In this document: one piece after another, positions 8,760-16,743 of the stretch
Layout: the number at the start of each line of letters is the position of its first letter
Numbering within the stretch: position 1 is the stretch's first letter
From: Terriglobus roseus DSM 18391
GTDB taxonomy: Bacteria; Acidobacteriota; Terriglobia; Terriglobales; Acidobacteriaceae
Assembly (NCBI RefSeq): GCF_000265425.1
Contig: NC_018014.1
Location: 2,356,001-2,420,000, forward strand
Direction of reading: 5' to 3'
Length of the DNA: 64,000 nucleotides
Notes under the pieces: model-generated
Told to the model about the DNA's origin: nothing
What the model saw: only the letters and a program-made list of their open reading frames with translations
The model's database searches: none
Made by a program: the position numbers and the translations under genes

Positions 8760-9968
8760 GTGACACTGACGATTTCGACGAGGACCCCATTGCAGCGAAG
8801 TGATCTACCCTCGATCGCATTACCCTGGTCACGCCGCCGATTTGTTGGCGTTGCCCCGGCTCTCCTTTTTGTGCGCGAGGCGATGGCTGTACCGTCGTCT
8901 CCGCGTCGCGTTCTGCTGTGCTCTGCGGCTAAGGCCGGCGGTGAGATTTATTCCGCGACGTGGGATCCCGCGAGCGGCGCGCTTGGCGTGTTGCAGAAGT
9001 CCGTGGCGATCACAAATCCGACGTTCATGGCCTTCGCTCGGATTGCGGGCAATACGTATGCCTATGCGGTGAGTGAAGCCACCGGCGCGGGAGCAACTGT
9101 AAGTGCCTTCGCTGCCGATCCGACGAGTGGTGTTCTTCGCCTGATCAATACACAGTCAAGCGAGGGTGATGCGCCGACGCATGTTTCCGTGTCGCCAGAT
9201 GCACGCACGCTCGCCGTCGCAAATTACAACGGTGGCAGCATCACGACTTACCGGATCGACGGTCATGGAGCTATCTCTTCGCCCGTGTCGCATATTCAGT
9301 ACACAGGCCACGGACCAAATCCGAAGCGGCAGGAGAGTGCTCATGCACACTCAGTCCGCTTCACCGCGGATGGGCGCTTTCTGCTGGTGAATAACTTTGG
9401 TCTGGACCAGATCCTGATCTACCGCGTGAATCAAGGGACCGCAGAGATCACGCCGCACACGATACCCCTCTGGTCGACCACTCCTGGCAGCGGTCCGCGT
9501 CACATCGCATTTCATCCCAATGGTCGTTGGATCTATTGCCTCGAAGAACTCGATTCCAGTGTCGACATCCTGCAGTGGGACGGCAAGGCAGGACGCTTGA
9601 CGCCGGTTAGCCGTGTCTCAAGTCTGCCGAAGGATTTTCCGCAAGGCATCGCCTTCTCCGGTGAGATCGCAGTCTCGCCCGACGGGCGCAATCTCTACAT
9701 TGGGAATCGTGTTGCGTCCGATACCATCGCGACCTTCCGCATCGATCACGATGGTGGCGCGCTGACGCTGATTCAGCTTGCGAGTAACGGTGGCAAGAAC
9801 ACGCGACACTTCGCTATCGATCCCACGGGACGATGGCTGATGCTGTGCGACGTTGCATCGAACAGCGTTGTGATTCTTGAGCGAGATGCAAAGACAGGAG
9901 AGCTGTCGGCGCCGATCCACACCTACTCGCTGGAGAGCCCGATGTTCGCAGACTTCCTGCCTGTCTGA
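8760..9968 (+). CDS. Exported lactonase-family (6-phosphogluconolactonase-like) beta-propeller
   Basis: Seven-bladed propeller of the lactonase family (PF10282 type), which includes 6-phosphogluconolactonase and other lactone hydrolases. The preferred start is the GTG at 8760 (AGGAG at 8751-8755, a short spacer). This gives a twin-arginine leader (SRRRFVGVAPALLFVREA) and a mature protein of about 360 residues. Blade repeats are visible (THVSVSPDARTLAVANYNGGSI, HSVRFTADGRFLLVNNFGLDQI, RHIAFHPNGRWIYCLEELDS, GEIAVSPDGRNLYIGNR). The frame is open from 8703 and an internal ATG at 8883 would remove the leader. An exported member cannot act on phosphogluconolactone of the cytoplasm; a sugar lactone in the periplasm is more likely. 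It converges on the next gene with only 6 bases between stops. Confidence 0.85.
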   Translation: MTLTISTRTPLQRSDLPSIALPWSRRRFVGVAPALLFVREAMAVPSSPRRVLLCSAAKAGGEIYSATWDPASGALGVLQKSVAITNPTFMAFARIAGNTYAYAVSEATGAGATVSAFAADPTSGVLRLINTQSSEGDAPTHVSVSPDARTLAVANYNGGSITTYRIDGHGAISSPVSHIQYTGHGPNPKRQESAHAHSVRFTADGRFLLVNNFGLDQILIYRVNQGTAEITPHTIPLWSTTPGSGPRHIAFHPNGRWIYCLEELDSSVDILQWDGKAGRLTPVSRVSSLPKDFPQGIAFSGEIAVSPDGRNLYIGNRVASDTIATFRIDHDGGALTLIQLASNGGKNTRHFAIDPTGRWLMLCDVASNSVVILERDAKTGELSAPIHTYSLESPMFADFLPV

Positions 9969-9974
9969 AGCTGA

Positions 9975-10718
9975 TTAGCGGCGGAACGTCAGCGTTCCCC
10001 AACGATCAGGGATATGCATATTCACTTCGCCCTGCGGCGACCATACCCAGTTCTCTTCGCGCGGATGTCCCGGCAGCCACTCCACACGGCTGAAGTTCAC
10101 GCGCCATTGCGTGCCGTCGACAGGCATAGGAACCTGCTGCCGTGATGCAAACGCATCCAGCGGCAAGGCAATCTCCAGCGTCCATCCCTTGTCTTTATCC
10201 GACCGCTGATTGAGTGTGCCCTGGACCGCGACGGCAGTCCGGATACCTGCTGCTTCCCAACCATTGTCCGCCTTGCCGCCCTCGCGATACGGACGATTCA
10301 GATAAAGGTCCCAGGTCGTGTTGAGGGCGTTCATCTCAAATTCGAAATAGTCTTTATCTGAGGGGACGGGCTTCAGAAATAATTCGAAGTCGTCGTCATG
10401 AAATATTACGGAGTCATGCGCCGTAAGGGTGCCATGCACATCGGGCTCCTGCAGTTCTGCTGCGATGTAAAGTGCGTGATCGTCCCACAGCATTTTCATC
10501 CGAGTGCGATAGATGGGACGCCGATCTGCGCCACCCGTAATATCTACAAAAGCTGATGTCCATGCGGCGTGTCGCCATACGGCGTCATCCAGTTTGCCGT
10601 CGATCGTCGGTGGCGCGCCCACATGGTGGCATACATAGCTCAACGGGGATGGCGCCTGCGCTAAAAGTGGCGTAAATGCGAAGGTTGCGCCGAGGATCAA
10701 GCCGAGGAAACGAGTCAA
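9975..10718 (-). CDS. Exported CBM9-like carbohydrate-binding protein
   Basis: Secreted protein of the family-9 carbohydrate-binding-like group. After a Sec-type leader (FLGLILGATFAFTPLLAQA) comes the typical opening PPTIDGKLDDAVWRHAAWTSAF. The conserved core follows (MKMLWDDHALYIAAELQEPDVHGTL, then IFHDDDFELFLKP, YFEFEMNALNTTWDLYLNRP). A late block reads WRVNFSRVEWLPG. I favour the TTG at 10718, which has GGAGAG just upstream; a GTG at 10769 is also open. These proteins bind sugars in the periplasm or at the surface and often accompany polysaccharide loci. It is divergent from TBDR-1, with the palindrome at 10798-10817 between them, so it may share that operator. Confidence 0.82.
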   Translation of the reverse strand: MTRFLGLILGATFAFTPLLAQAPSPLSYVCHHVGAPPTIDGKLDDAVWRHAAWTSAFVDITGGADRRPIYRTRMKMLWDDHALYIAAELQEPDVHGTLTAHDSVIFHDDDFELFLKPVPSDKDYFEFEMNALNTTWDLYLNRPYREGGKADNGWEAAGIRTAVAVQGTLNQRSDKDKGWTLEIALPLDAFASRQQVPMPVDGTQWRVNFSRVEWLPGHPREENWVWSPQGEVNMHIPDRWGTLTFRR

Positions 10719-10797
10719 GTCACTCTCCAGATACCTTGCTGTTTTTACTGTAAGCAAAACGAATGTCACTTATTCCTGACGATCCTCACGAGAGCCT

Positions 10798-10817
10798 GCT
10801 AGGTCATATGACCTAGC
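10798..10817. promoter_or_regulatory. Perfect 20-bp palindrome, candidate operator of TBDR-1
   Basis: The core CTAGGTCATATGACCTAG, extended by one G/C pair each side, is a perfect 20-bp inverted repeat in the gap between the CBM9-like gene and TBDR-1. A hexamer TCTACT at 10838-10843 matches a -10 box at 4 of 6 positions and would put the palindrome centre near -42, a common activator position. A near copy lies at 24593-24610 ahead of TBDR-2. Binding by the LuxR-type regulator encoded beside TBDR-2 is inference. Confidence 0.6.
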
Positions 10818-10950
10818 CCTCGGTGCGCGTTGTGCGGTCTACTGTGTCAACGTTAAAGTACCGAGAACATAGATCAAAATTGCAGCATATTTAGCTCGCT
10901 GCCCCCTGGTTTGTTCCACTTTGAAATTCCCCTTTTCGGAGACCAAGTTG

Positions 10951-13900
10951 ATGAAGCGTTCCCTACTCTGTATGTCTGCGGTGCTTGTCTGTACGAGCCC
11001 CAGTATCTACGGCCAGACGATTACCGGTAGTATCAATGGCACTGTGACGGACGCCTCCGGCGCCGTCCTACCCGGCGCGAAGATTGTCGCCACCAACATC
11101 CAGACCAACGTGAGCAGCACCGCTGAGTCCACCAGCTCGGGCGTTTACAACCTTCGCTTCCTTCAGGTTGGCCAGTACAAGGTCACGATCCAGGCTGCAG
11201 GCTTTGCTCCGCAGACACTTGGACCTTTTGCACTCGAGGCAGGCCAGGACGCGAAGTTCGACGCCAAGCTTGGCGCTGAAGGCGTCAACCAGTCGGTCAC
11301 TGTCAACGAAGCACTGATCCCACTGCTCAACACGGAGAGCGCTGAGCTTGGATCAACGCTCGATGCTCACGCAATCGACAACATCCCACTTCAGGGCCGT
11401 AACTTCTCGTCGCTGACGATCTTCACGCCCGGCGCTGTTGCGACCGATCCCACCAGCTTTACCGGCACCAACGCCATCGAGCGCAGCACCGGCGGTGGTG
11501 GACAGGTTGCAGTAAACGGCAACCGCCAGCAGTCGAACAACTTCCTGCTTGACGGTATCGAAATCAACGAGACCATCAACAACACCATCGGCTACAACCC
11601 AAGCCCCGATGCGCTGGACCAGGTCCGCACGGTCAGCGCCAACGCCCAGGCTGAGTATGGCAACGTCAACGGCGGCGACGTGATTGCCCTGACGAAGAGC
11701 GGCACCAACCAGTTCCATGGCAGCGCCTTCTACTACGTCAACGACGATAGCTTCAACGCGAACACGTGGGAGAACAACCACAACGCGGTACCGACGCCCA
11801 AGAACAGCGCGACCAGCAACATCTTTGGCGGCACCTTTGGCGGACCAGTCCTGAAGGATCGTCTCTTCTTCTTCGCAGATTACTCCGGCAACCGCTACCA
11901 CACGGGCGGCACGTCGGCTGTAAACGTGGCAACAGCGAAGATGCGCGCGGGTGATTTCTCGGAACTGTTGGATCGCTCTCTGATCAACACGCCGGTCCAG
12001 CTCTATGACACGCAGACTGCTGGAGCGCCGGCGTATGCCAACAACCGTCTTCCTGTCACGGCTTTGAATCCGGTTGCGCGATATCTGTTTGCACATCCTG
12101 AGCTGTATCCGCTGCCGAACCAGGCCGCACAGGCTGGCACCGTCACCAACGGCAACTATCGCGGTGTGACCAAGCAGCGCATCTACAACGACCAGTTCGA
12201 CGTCAAGGTCGATTATCGCTACCACGACAAGGACACCTTCTTCGTCCGCTATAGCCAGAGCACGGCAGGCGACACGAACACGGCACCGATCGCACTCGCC
12301 TTCCCGACTGCATCGACCTACCCAACGAAGGGTGTTGCCATCAACCATGTGCACACCTTCACGCCGACCATTCAGAACGAGCTCCGCGTAGGCTTCTTCC
12401 GTACGGCGTGGCACCAGGGTCTGCCGCAGGACACGACCGGCGTCTTCGGTCTGAGCGGAAACAGCCTTGTTGGTATCAGCGGCGGAAACCAGGTTCCTGG
12501 CTTCTCAGCGCAGAACATCACCTCGACGGGTGCGAACCTCTCAGCGAGCAGCGGTGGTGCGGCATTCGGTAACGCCGGCATCTACTCCGACAATGTGATG
12601 AACAACTTCACTTACGCCGACAACCTGACGGTGCAGAAGGGTAGCCACATCATCAAGATGGGCGGCCAGTTCATCCGCTACCAGCAGAACAGCCTGTACA
12701 CCGGCAACGACGGTGCTCAGGGTCAGATGACGTACAACGGTAACTTCACTGCGGCCAACGGCTCGTCTGGCTCCGGTGTGGCTGACTTCTACCTGAATCG
12801 TGCGTTCTCGGCTGGCCGCGGCACGCTTGCCGGTCACACCGGTCAGCGTCAATGGCGTGATGCCTGGTTTGTGCAGGATGACTGGAAGGTCTCTTCCACC
12901 TTCACGCTTAACCTCGGTCTGCGTTGGGAGTACGACCAGCCCGTCTACGAAGTCAATAACAAGCAGGCGAACCTGAACCTTCAGACTGGCGCCATCCAAC
13001 TGGCCGGTGTGAACGGAAACAGCCGTGCGCTCTACAACCCGGTCTGGACCAACTTCATGCCGCGTGTTGGTTTCTCTTGGAATCCAAAGCCGCGCATGGT
13101 GCTGCGTGGTGGCTTCGGCTCCACGACGTACATGGAAGGCAGCGGTGCGAACCTTCGCCTGAACATCAACCCGCCGTTCCAGAGCTCGGTGAGCTACACG
13201 GGATCGGCTCCTTCCGGTGGCAGCCTGGGCAGCTTCACGACGGTTCAGAACGCCTTCGCCCAGAACACCGCCACCTGCGCTTACAGCACCGATCCCACCT
13301 GCGGACAGCTTTTCCGTGCATGGGACCCGAACCTGAAGCCCTCCACGGTGAACGAGTACAGCCTCACCTCGGAGTACCAGCTCAGCAACACGAGCTCGGT
13401 ACAGGTTGGCTATGTGGGTGAGTACGGCTATCACCTCATCCAGGCAGTCAATGCAAACCAGCCGACCCGTCCATGCCTCGTAAACGGCGCAGTGCTTGCG
13501 GTAAACGATCCTGCTTGCTTCGCCACGAACAAGACGCCCTTCTACCAGGTGGTTGGTCAGTCCGGTCGTGTGGCGCTGACTGCGTCGCAGTCGATGATGA
13601 ACTACAACTCGCTGCAGGCAAGCTTCCGTCAGCGTCTGAAGGCCGGTCTGCAGTTCACTGTGAACTATGCCTACAGCAAGGCAATGACGAACAGCATCGG
13701 TTTCTTCGGTGTGTCCAACGTTCAGACCAACAGCGCTTACGCAGAAGATCCGCGTAACAACACCATCGAGTATGGTCCTTCCGGTGCGGACGTACGCCAT
13801 AACCTGAACTTCACCATGACCTACGATCTGCCTGTAGGCCGTGGACGTATGGTGGGATCGAACATGCCCCGGTTCGTCGATGAGTTCATCGGCGGCTGGA

Positions 13901-14376
13901 AGCTGGCGACCTCTGGCTTCGTCTACTCGGGCTTCCCGACGACGATCACCAGCAACACCATCAACTCCGGTGTTAACTCGTCCCAGCAGCGCATGATCCG
14001 GTACCGTCCGCTGCGAGTGGTCAACCGTTCGGTCGCTCACTGGTTCGGAACGGATCCGTCGGCGACGTCCTGCAACACGCCTGGCTTTGACAACGGCGTC
14101 TGCGCCTACGGCCTGCCGGCCAACGGCGTGATCAGCCAGCAGCGCCCCGGAACGGAGCGCACGCCTGGCTTCATGCAGTACGATGCTTCCCTGTTCAAGG
14201 ACTTCAATATCACCGAGCGCCAGCACCTGAGCCTGCGCGTGGATGGTACGAATGTCTTCAACATTGCAAGCTACGGCAACCCGAACAGCACCGCACAGGA
14301 TGCTACGTTCGGTAACATCACGAAGACCCGCTCTGGACCACGGCAGCTGCAGCTGTCTGCCAAGTACGTTTTCTAA
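10951..14376 (+). CDS. TonB-dependent receptor, acidobacterial Oar-like type (TBDR-1)
   Basis: Outer-membrane receptor that would import a large or scarce substrate using TonB energy. The chosen start is the ATG at 10951 (GGAGA nine bases upstream), giving a Sec leader (MKRSLLCMSAVLVC...YGQ). An upstream TTG at 10921 is the alternative. Next comes a carboxypeptidase-regulatory-like beta domain (TGSINGTVTDASGAVLPGAKI, about 25-110), the plug (DNIPLQGRNFSSL, LDGIEINETINN), a long barrel and a C-terminal ...LSAKYVF. About 1140 residues is normal for this family. It is followed by two hairpins, then the half-propeller and fucosidase genes on the same strand. No SusD-like partner is present. Confidence 0.93.
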   Translation: MKRSLLCMSAVLVCTSPSIYGQTITGSINGTVTDASGAVLPGAKIVATNIQTNVSSTAESTSSGVYNLRFLQVGQYKVTIQAAGFAPQTLGPFALEAGQDAKFDAKLGAEGVNQSVTVNEALIPLLNTESAELGSTLDAHAIDNIPLQGRNFSSLTIFTPGAVATDPTSFTGTNAIERSTGGGGQVAVNGNRQQSNNFLLDGIEINETINNTIGYNPSPDALDQVRTVSANAQAEYGNVNGGDVIALTKSGTNQFHGSAFYYVNDDSFNANTWENNHNAVPTPKNSATSNIFGGTFGGPVLKDRLFFFADYSGNRYHTGGTSAVNVATAKMRAGDFSELLDRSLINTPVQLYDTQTAGAPAYANNRLPVTALNPVARYLFAHPELYPLPNQAAQAGTVTNGNYRGVTKQRIYNDQFDVKVDYRYHDKDTFFVRYSQSTAGDTNTAPIALAFPTASTYPTKGVAINHVHTFTPTIQNELRVGFFRTAWHQGLPQDTTGVFGLSGNSLVGISGGNQVPGFSAQNITSTGANLSASSGGAAFGNAGIYSDNVMNNFTYADNLTVQKGSHIIKMGGQFIRYQQNSLYTGNDGAQGQMTYNGNFTAANGSSGSGVADFYLNRAFSAGRGTLAGHTGQRQWRDAWFVQDDWKVSSTFTLNLGLRWEYDQPVYEVNNKQANLNLQTGAIQLAGVNGNSRALYNPVWTNFMPRVGFSWNPKPRMVLRGGFGSTTYMEGSGANLRLNINPPFQSSVSYTGSAPSGGSLGSFTTVQNAFAQNTATCAYSTDPTCGQLFRAWDPNLKPSTVNEYSLTSEYQLSNTSSVQVGYVGEYGYHLIQAVNANQPTRPCLVNGAVLAVNDPACFATNKTPFYQVVGQSGRVALTASQSMMNYNSLQASFRQRLKAGLQFTVNYAYSKAMTNSIGFFGVSNVQTNSAYAEDPRNNTIEYGPSGADVRHNLNFTMTYDLPVGRGRMVGSNMPRFVDEFIGGWKLATSGFVYSGFPTTITSNTINSGVNSSQQRMIRYRPLRVVNRSVAHWFGTDPSATSCNTPGFDNGVCAYGLPANGVISQQRPGTERTPGFMQYDASLFKDFNITERQHLSLRVDGTNVFNIASYGNPNSTAQDATFGNITKTRSGPRQLQLSAKYVF

Positions 14377-14391
14377 CAACTGAGTCTCATG

Positions 14392-14416
14392 GCGGCGTGG
14401 ATAATATCCACGCCGC
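14392..14416 (+). terminator. Hairpin just after TBDR-1
   Basis: A 10-bp perfect stem (GCGGCGTGGA paired with TCCACGCCGC) closes a 5-base loop 15 bases after the TBDR-1 stop. No T-run follows, so it may be an mRNA-end stabiliser or a partial terminator. Confidence 0.5.
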
Positions 14417-14419
14417 TAT

Positions 14420-14465
14420 GGGCTTTGATGAACGCAGCCGCCGAACGCTGCGTTGATCAAAGCCC
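14420..14465 (+). terminator. Second, long hairpin after TBDR-1
   Basis: Arms at 14420-14437 and 14448-14465 pair at 17 of 18 positions around a loop of about 10 bases. It follows the first hairpin by 3 bases. There is no T-run. Tandem structures here could lower expression of the genes downstream relative to the receptor. Confidence 0.55.
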
Positions 14466-14563
14466 GATGTAGACAAGGGAAGCTAGCGCGCTCAGGGAGC
14501 GTACTGGACGCTGGGCTTCGACCAACGGTGCACGCTATGGTCTATTAGGTCTGAGGGATCCGT

Positions 14564-15265
14564 ATGCAGCCTAACTGGACAAGACGACGCTTTCTGCAGG
14601 CCGCCGGCCTGACCATTGCCGCGCATGGCACCAACTTCACTCATGCGCTGCCGCTCTCTCATCGTCCGACACACGCTTATGTCGCGGTAGAGAATGGCCT
14701 GCACGTTCTTCGTTCCGCCGGAGACTCCTGGCAACCGCTGCAGTTCGTTGAGAGCTTCGCCCCATCGGCAGTCCTGATGAACACCCGCTCAGGGACACTG
14801 TTTGTAGCAAATGCTCGCGAGCGCTTCGAAGGTTTGCCAACGGCATCCGTCGAGAGCTATCGCATCGATGAACGGAGCCGCACGCTCAACCGGATCGGCA
14901 CGCAGCGACTTAGTCTTGCAGCCGTAATGCCGCACGCGATGGCGCTCTCTCCCGACGGATCGCTCATGGTGGTCGCTGCTGCCGCAGGTCTCTACAACAT
15001 GCTGCCCGTCACACGGGATGGAGCAATTGGTGAGGTCACGGCGGTACGGAAAGAACTGCGGCTCGATGCAGCAGGTGCAACGCACATGTTCTTCGCGAGT
15101 GACAAGAAACTCCAGGTGCAGGATGCCTCCGGCACTCGGCTCTACCGTTGCGACTTGAATGGTATGGCTCTTCTGGATGCCTCACCTTCGACACAGCCAC
15201 TTCCGTCCGGCACCTCACCTCTTGTGACAGGCCAACGCTCTGTCGCTTTTGCACGTTTCGCATAA
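14564..15265 (+). CDS. Tat-exported half-size beta-propeller protein
   Basis: 233 residues with a clear twin-arginine leader (TRRRFLQAAGLTIAAHG, about 6-22). Propeller-like repeats are recognisable from the lactonase family: THAYVAVENGLHVL, SAVLMNTRSGTLFVANARE, HAMALSPDGSLMVVAAAAGLY. The length allows only three or four blades, about half of a lactonase, and the C-terminus is a normal-looking end at a stop rather than a frameshift. It could be a trimmed lectin-like binder, a partner that completes a propeller by dimerisation, or a decayed lactonase. It lies between TBDR-1 and the fucosidase, 27 bases before the latter, so it is probably cotranscribed with it. Confidence 0.7.
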   Translation: MQPNWTRRRFLQAAGLTIAAHGTNFTHALPLSHRPTHAYVAVENGLHVLRSAGDSWQPLQFVESFAPSAVLMNTRSGTLFVANARERFEGLPTASVESYRIDERSRTLNRIGTQRLSLAAVMPHAMALSPDGSLMVVAAAAGLYNMLPVTRDGAIGEVTAVRKELRLDAAGATHMFFASDKKLQVQDASGTRLYRCDLNGMALLDASPSTQPLPSGTSPLVTGQRSVAFARFA

Positions 15266-15292
15266 CCGCATCCGCCGAAAGAGAGCATTTCC

Positions 15293-16678
15293 ATGTATCG
15301 CACCATCGCCCGCCGCGCCAACACGCTATTGGCACTGGCGTCCATTGCAGTTGCACTGACGACTTCGCAAAATTCACCCGCGCAAAATGCAGTCGATGTC
15401 AAACCGACGCCGCAGCAAACTGCCTGGCAGGACATGGAGTTTGGCGTCATCCTGCACTTCGGGACAAATACATTTCTTGATCGCGAGTGGGGCGATGGCA
15501 CGGCCGACCCGAAGGTCTTCAATCCTACGCAGCTGAACACGGATCAGTGGATGAAGGCCATCAAGGCTTCGGGCGCGAAGTATGTCGTCATGGTCGCGAA
15601 GCACCACGACGGATTCTGCCTGTGGCCGACCGGGCAGACGGACTACAGCATCAAGGCGAGCCCGTGGAAGGACGGCAAAGGCGACCTGGTTCGCGAGGCT
15701 GCAAATGCAGCGCGCGCCAATGGCCTGCGCTTTGGAATCTACCTGTCCCCCTGGGATCGGCATGAGCCGAAGTACAAGGACTCTGCCGAGTATGACAAGT
15801 ACTACAACGCAGAGCTGGAAGAGCTTGTGCAGCGCTACGGCGACCTTGCAGAGTTCTGGCTGGATGGCGCGGGCAGCGCCGGGCACGTTTATAACTTCCC
15901 GAAGATCATCGAGACTTTGCGTACCTATCAGCCCAATACCATCGTCTTCGCAGACACCGCTCTGTTCGAATACGGCGATGCGCGCTGGGCGGGCGATGAG
16001 TCTGGTTCCGTTGGCTACCAAGTCTGGAACGTCATCGATCGTCATGGCTACCTGCGGTGGCGTCCGATTGAAGTGGATACGCCGCTGCGCAACGTTCACT
16101 GGTTCTGGCACCCGAAGGACGAGAAAAGTCTGAAGTCGCTCCCTGACCTGCTTGATAGTTACGAGAATTCCGTGGGCCACGGTGGTCAGTGGATGCTCGG
16201 TGTCGCTCCGGATGATCGAGGCCTGCTGCCCGACAGCGATGTGGCACGCTTGCGTGAGCTGGGTGATGCTCTGCAACAGCGCTACAGCCACAGTCTGCTG
16301 CAACAGCACCTGCCGGTCGACAACAACGTAACCAACGCACTCGACGGCAATACCGACACGTTTTGGAGTGCTCCCGCGGGATCGCATGCGGCAACGCTGG
16401 AAGTGAAGCTGGCGAAGCCTGTCACCTTCGATCACGCGATGACGATGGAGTGGCTCGTGGAGGGTCAGCAGATCCAGCGTTACAGCATCGATGCGTGGAC
16501 CGACGGCGCCTGGCACACCATCGTTCAGAGCGAAGCCATCGGCCACAAGAAGATCGACCGCTTCCCTGCAGTGACCGCACAGCGGGTACGCCTGAACATC
16601 CTCACCAGCGCAGGCGAAGCTCGCATCCGCGAGTTTGGGCTCTTCCGCCTCGACGAAACAGCGACCGCAGCGAAGTAA
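15293..16678 (+). CDS. Exported GH29 alpha-L-fucosidase with discoidin-like C-domain
   Basis: Hydrolyses alpha-L-fucosyl residues from glycans in the periplasm or outside. The 461-residue product has a Sec leader (about 1-30). The catalytic barrel opens with QDMEFGVILHFGTNTF and contains KYVVMVAKHHDGFCLWPT and the nucleophile region EFWLDGAGS near 200, whose Asp matches the GH29 nucleophile. A C-terminal beta-sandwich of the F5/8 (discoidin/CBM32-like) kind covers about 345-455 (NNVTNALDGNTDTFWSAP ... RIREFGLFRL). It converges on the first SelA-like gene, with a strong bidirectional terminator between. Family call secure; linkage preference unknown. Confidence 0.93.
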   Translation: MYRTIARRANTLLALASIAVALTTSQNSPAQNAVDVKPTPQQTAWQDMEFGVILHFGTNTFLDREWGDGTADPKVFNPTQLNTDQWMKAIKASGAKYVVMVAKHHDGFCLWPTGQTDYSIKASPWKDGKGDLVREAANAARANGLRFGIYLSPWDRHEPKYKDSAEYDKYYNAELEELVQRYGDLAEFWLDGAGSAGHVYNFPKIIETLRTYQPNTIVFADTALFEYGDARWAGDESGSVGYQVWNVIDRHGYLRWRPIEVDTPLRNVHWFWHPKDEKSLKSLPDLLDSYENSVGHGGQWMLGVAPDDRGLLPDSDVARLRELGDALQQRYSHSLLQQHLPVDNNVTNALDGNTDTFWSAPAGSHAATLEVKLAKPVTFDHAMTMEWLVEGQQIQRYSIDAWTDGAWHTIVQSEAIGHKKIDRFPAVTAQRVRLNILTSAGEARIREFGLFRLDETATAAK

Positions 16679-16691
16679 GTGCCGGCAGAGA

Positions 16692-16727
16692 AAAGGGAGT
16701 GTGGAGCCAACGCTCCACACTCCCTTT
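16692..16727. terminator. Bidirectional intrinsic terminator
   Basis: A perfect 15-bp stem (16692-16706 with 16713-16727) and a 6-base loop lie between the convergent fucosidase and SelA-like genes. ACTTTTTG follows on the plus strand and an A-run precedes it, giving a T-run for minus-strand transcripts too. Confidence 0.85.
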
Positions 16728-16743
16728 ACTTTTTGATCGTGAC

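Noticed and set aside
12541..14379. A 612-codon open frame on the minus strand opposite TBDR-1
   Set aside because: Same pattern: antisense of a real, domain-supported gene; no recognisable fold.
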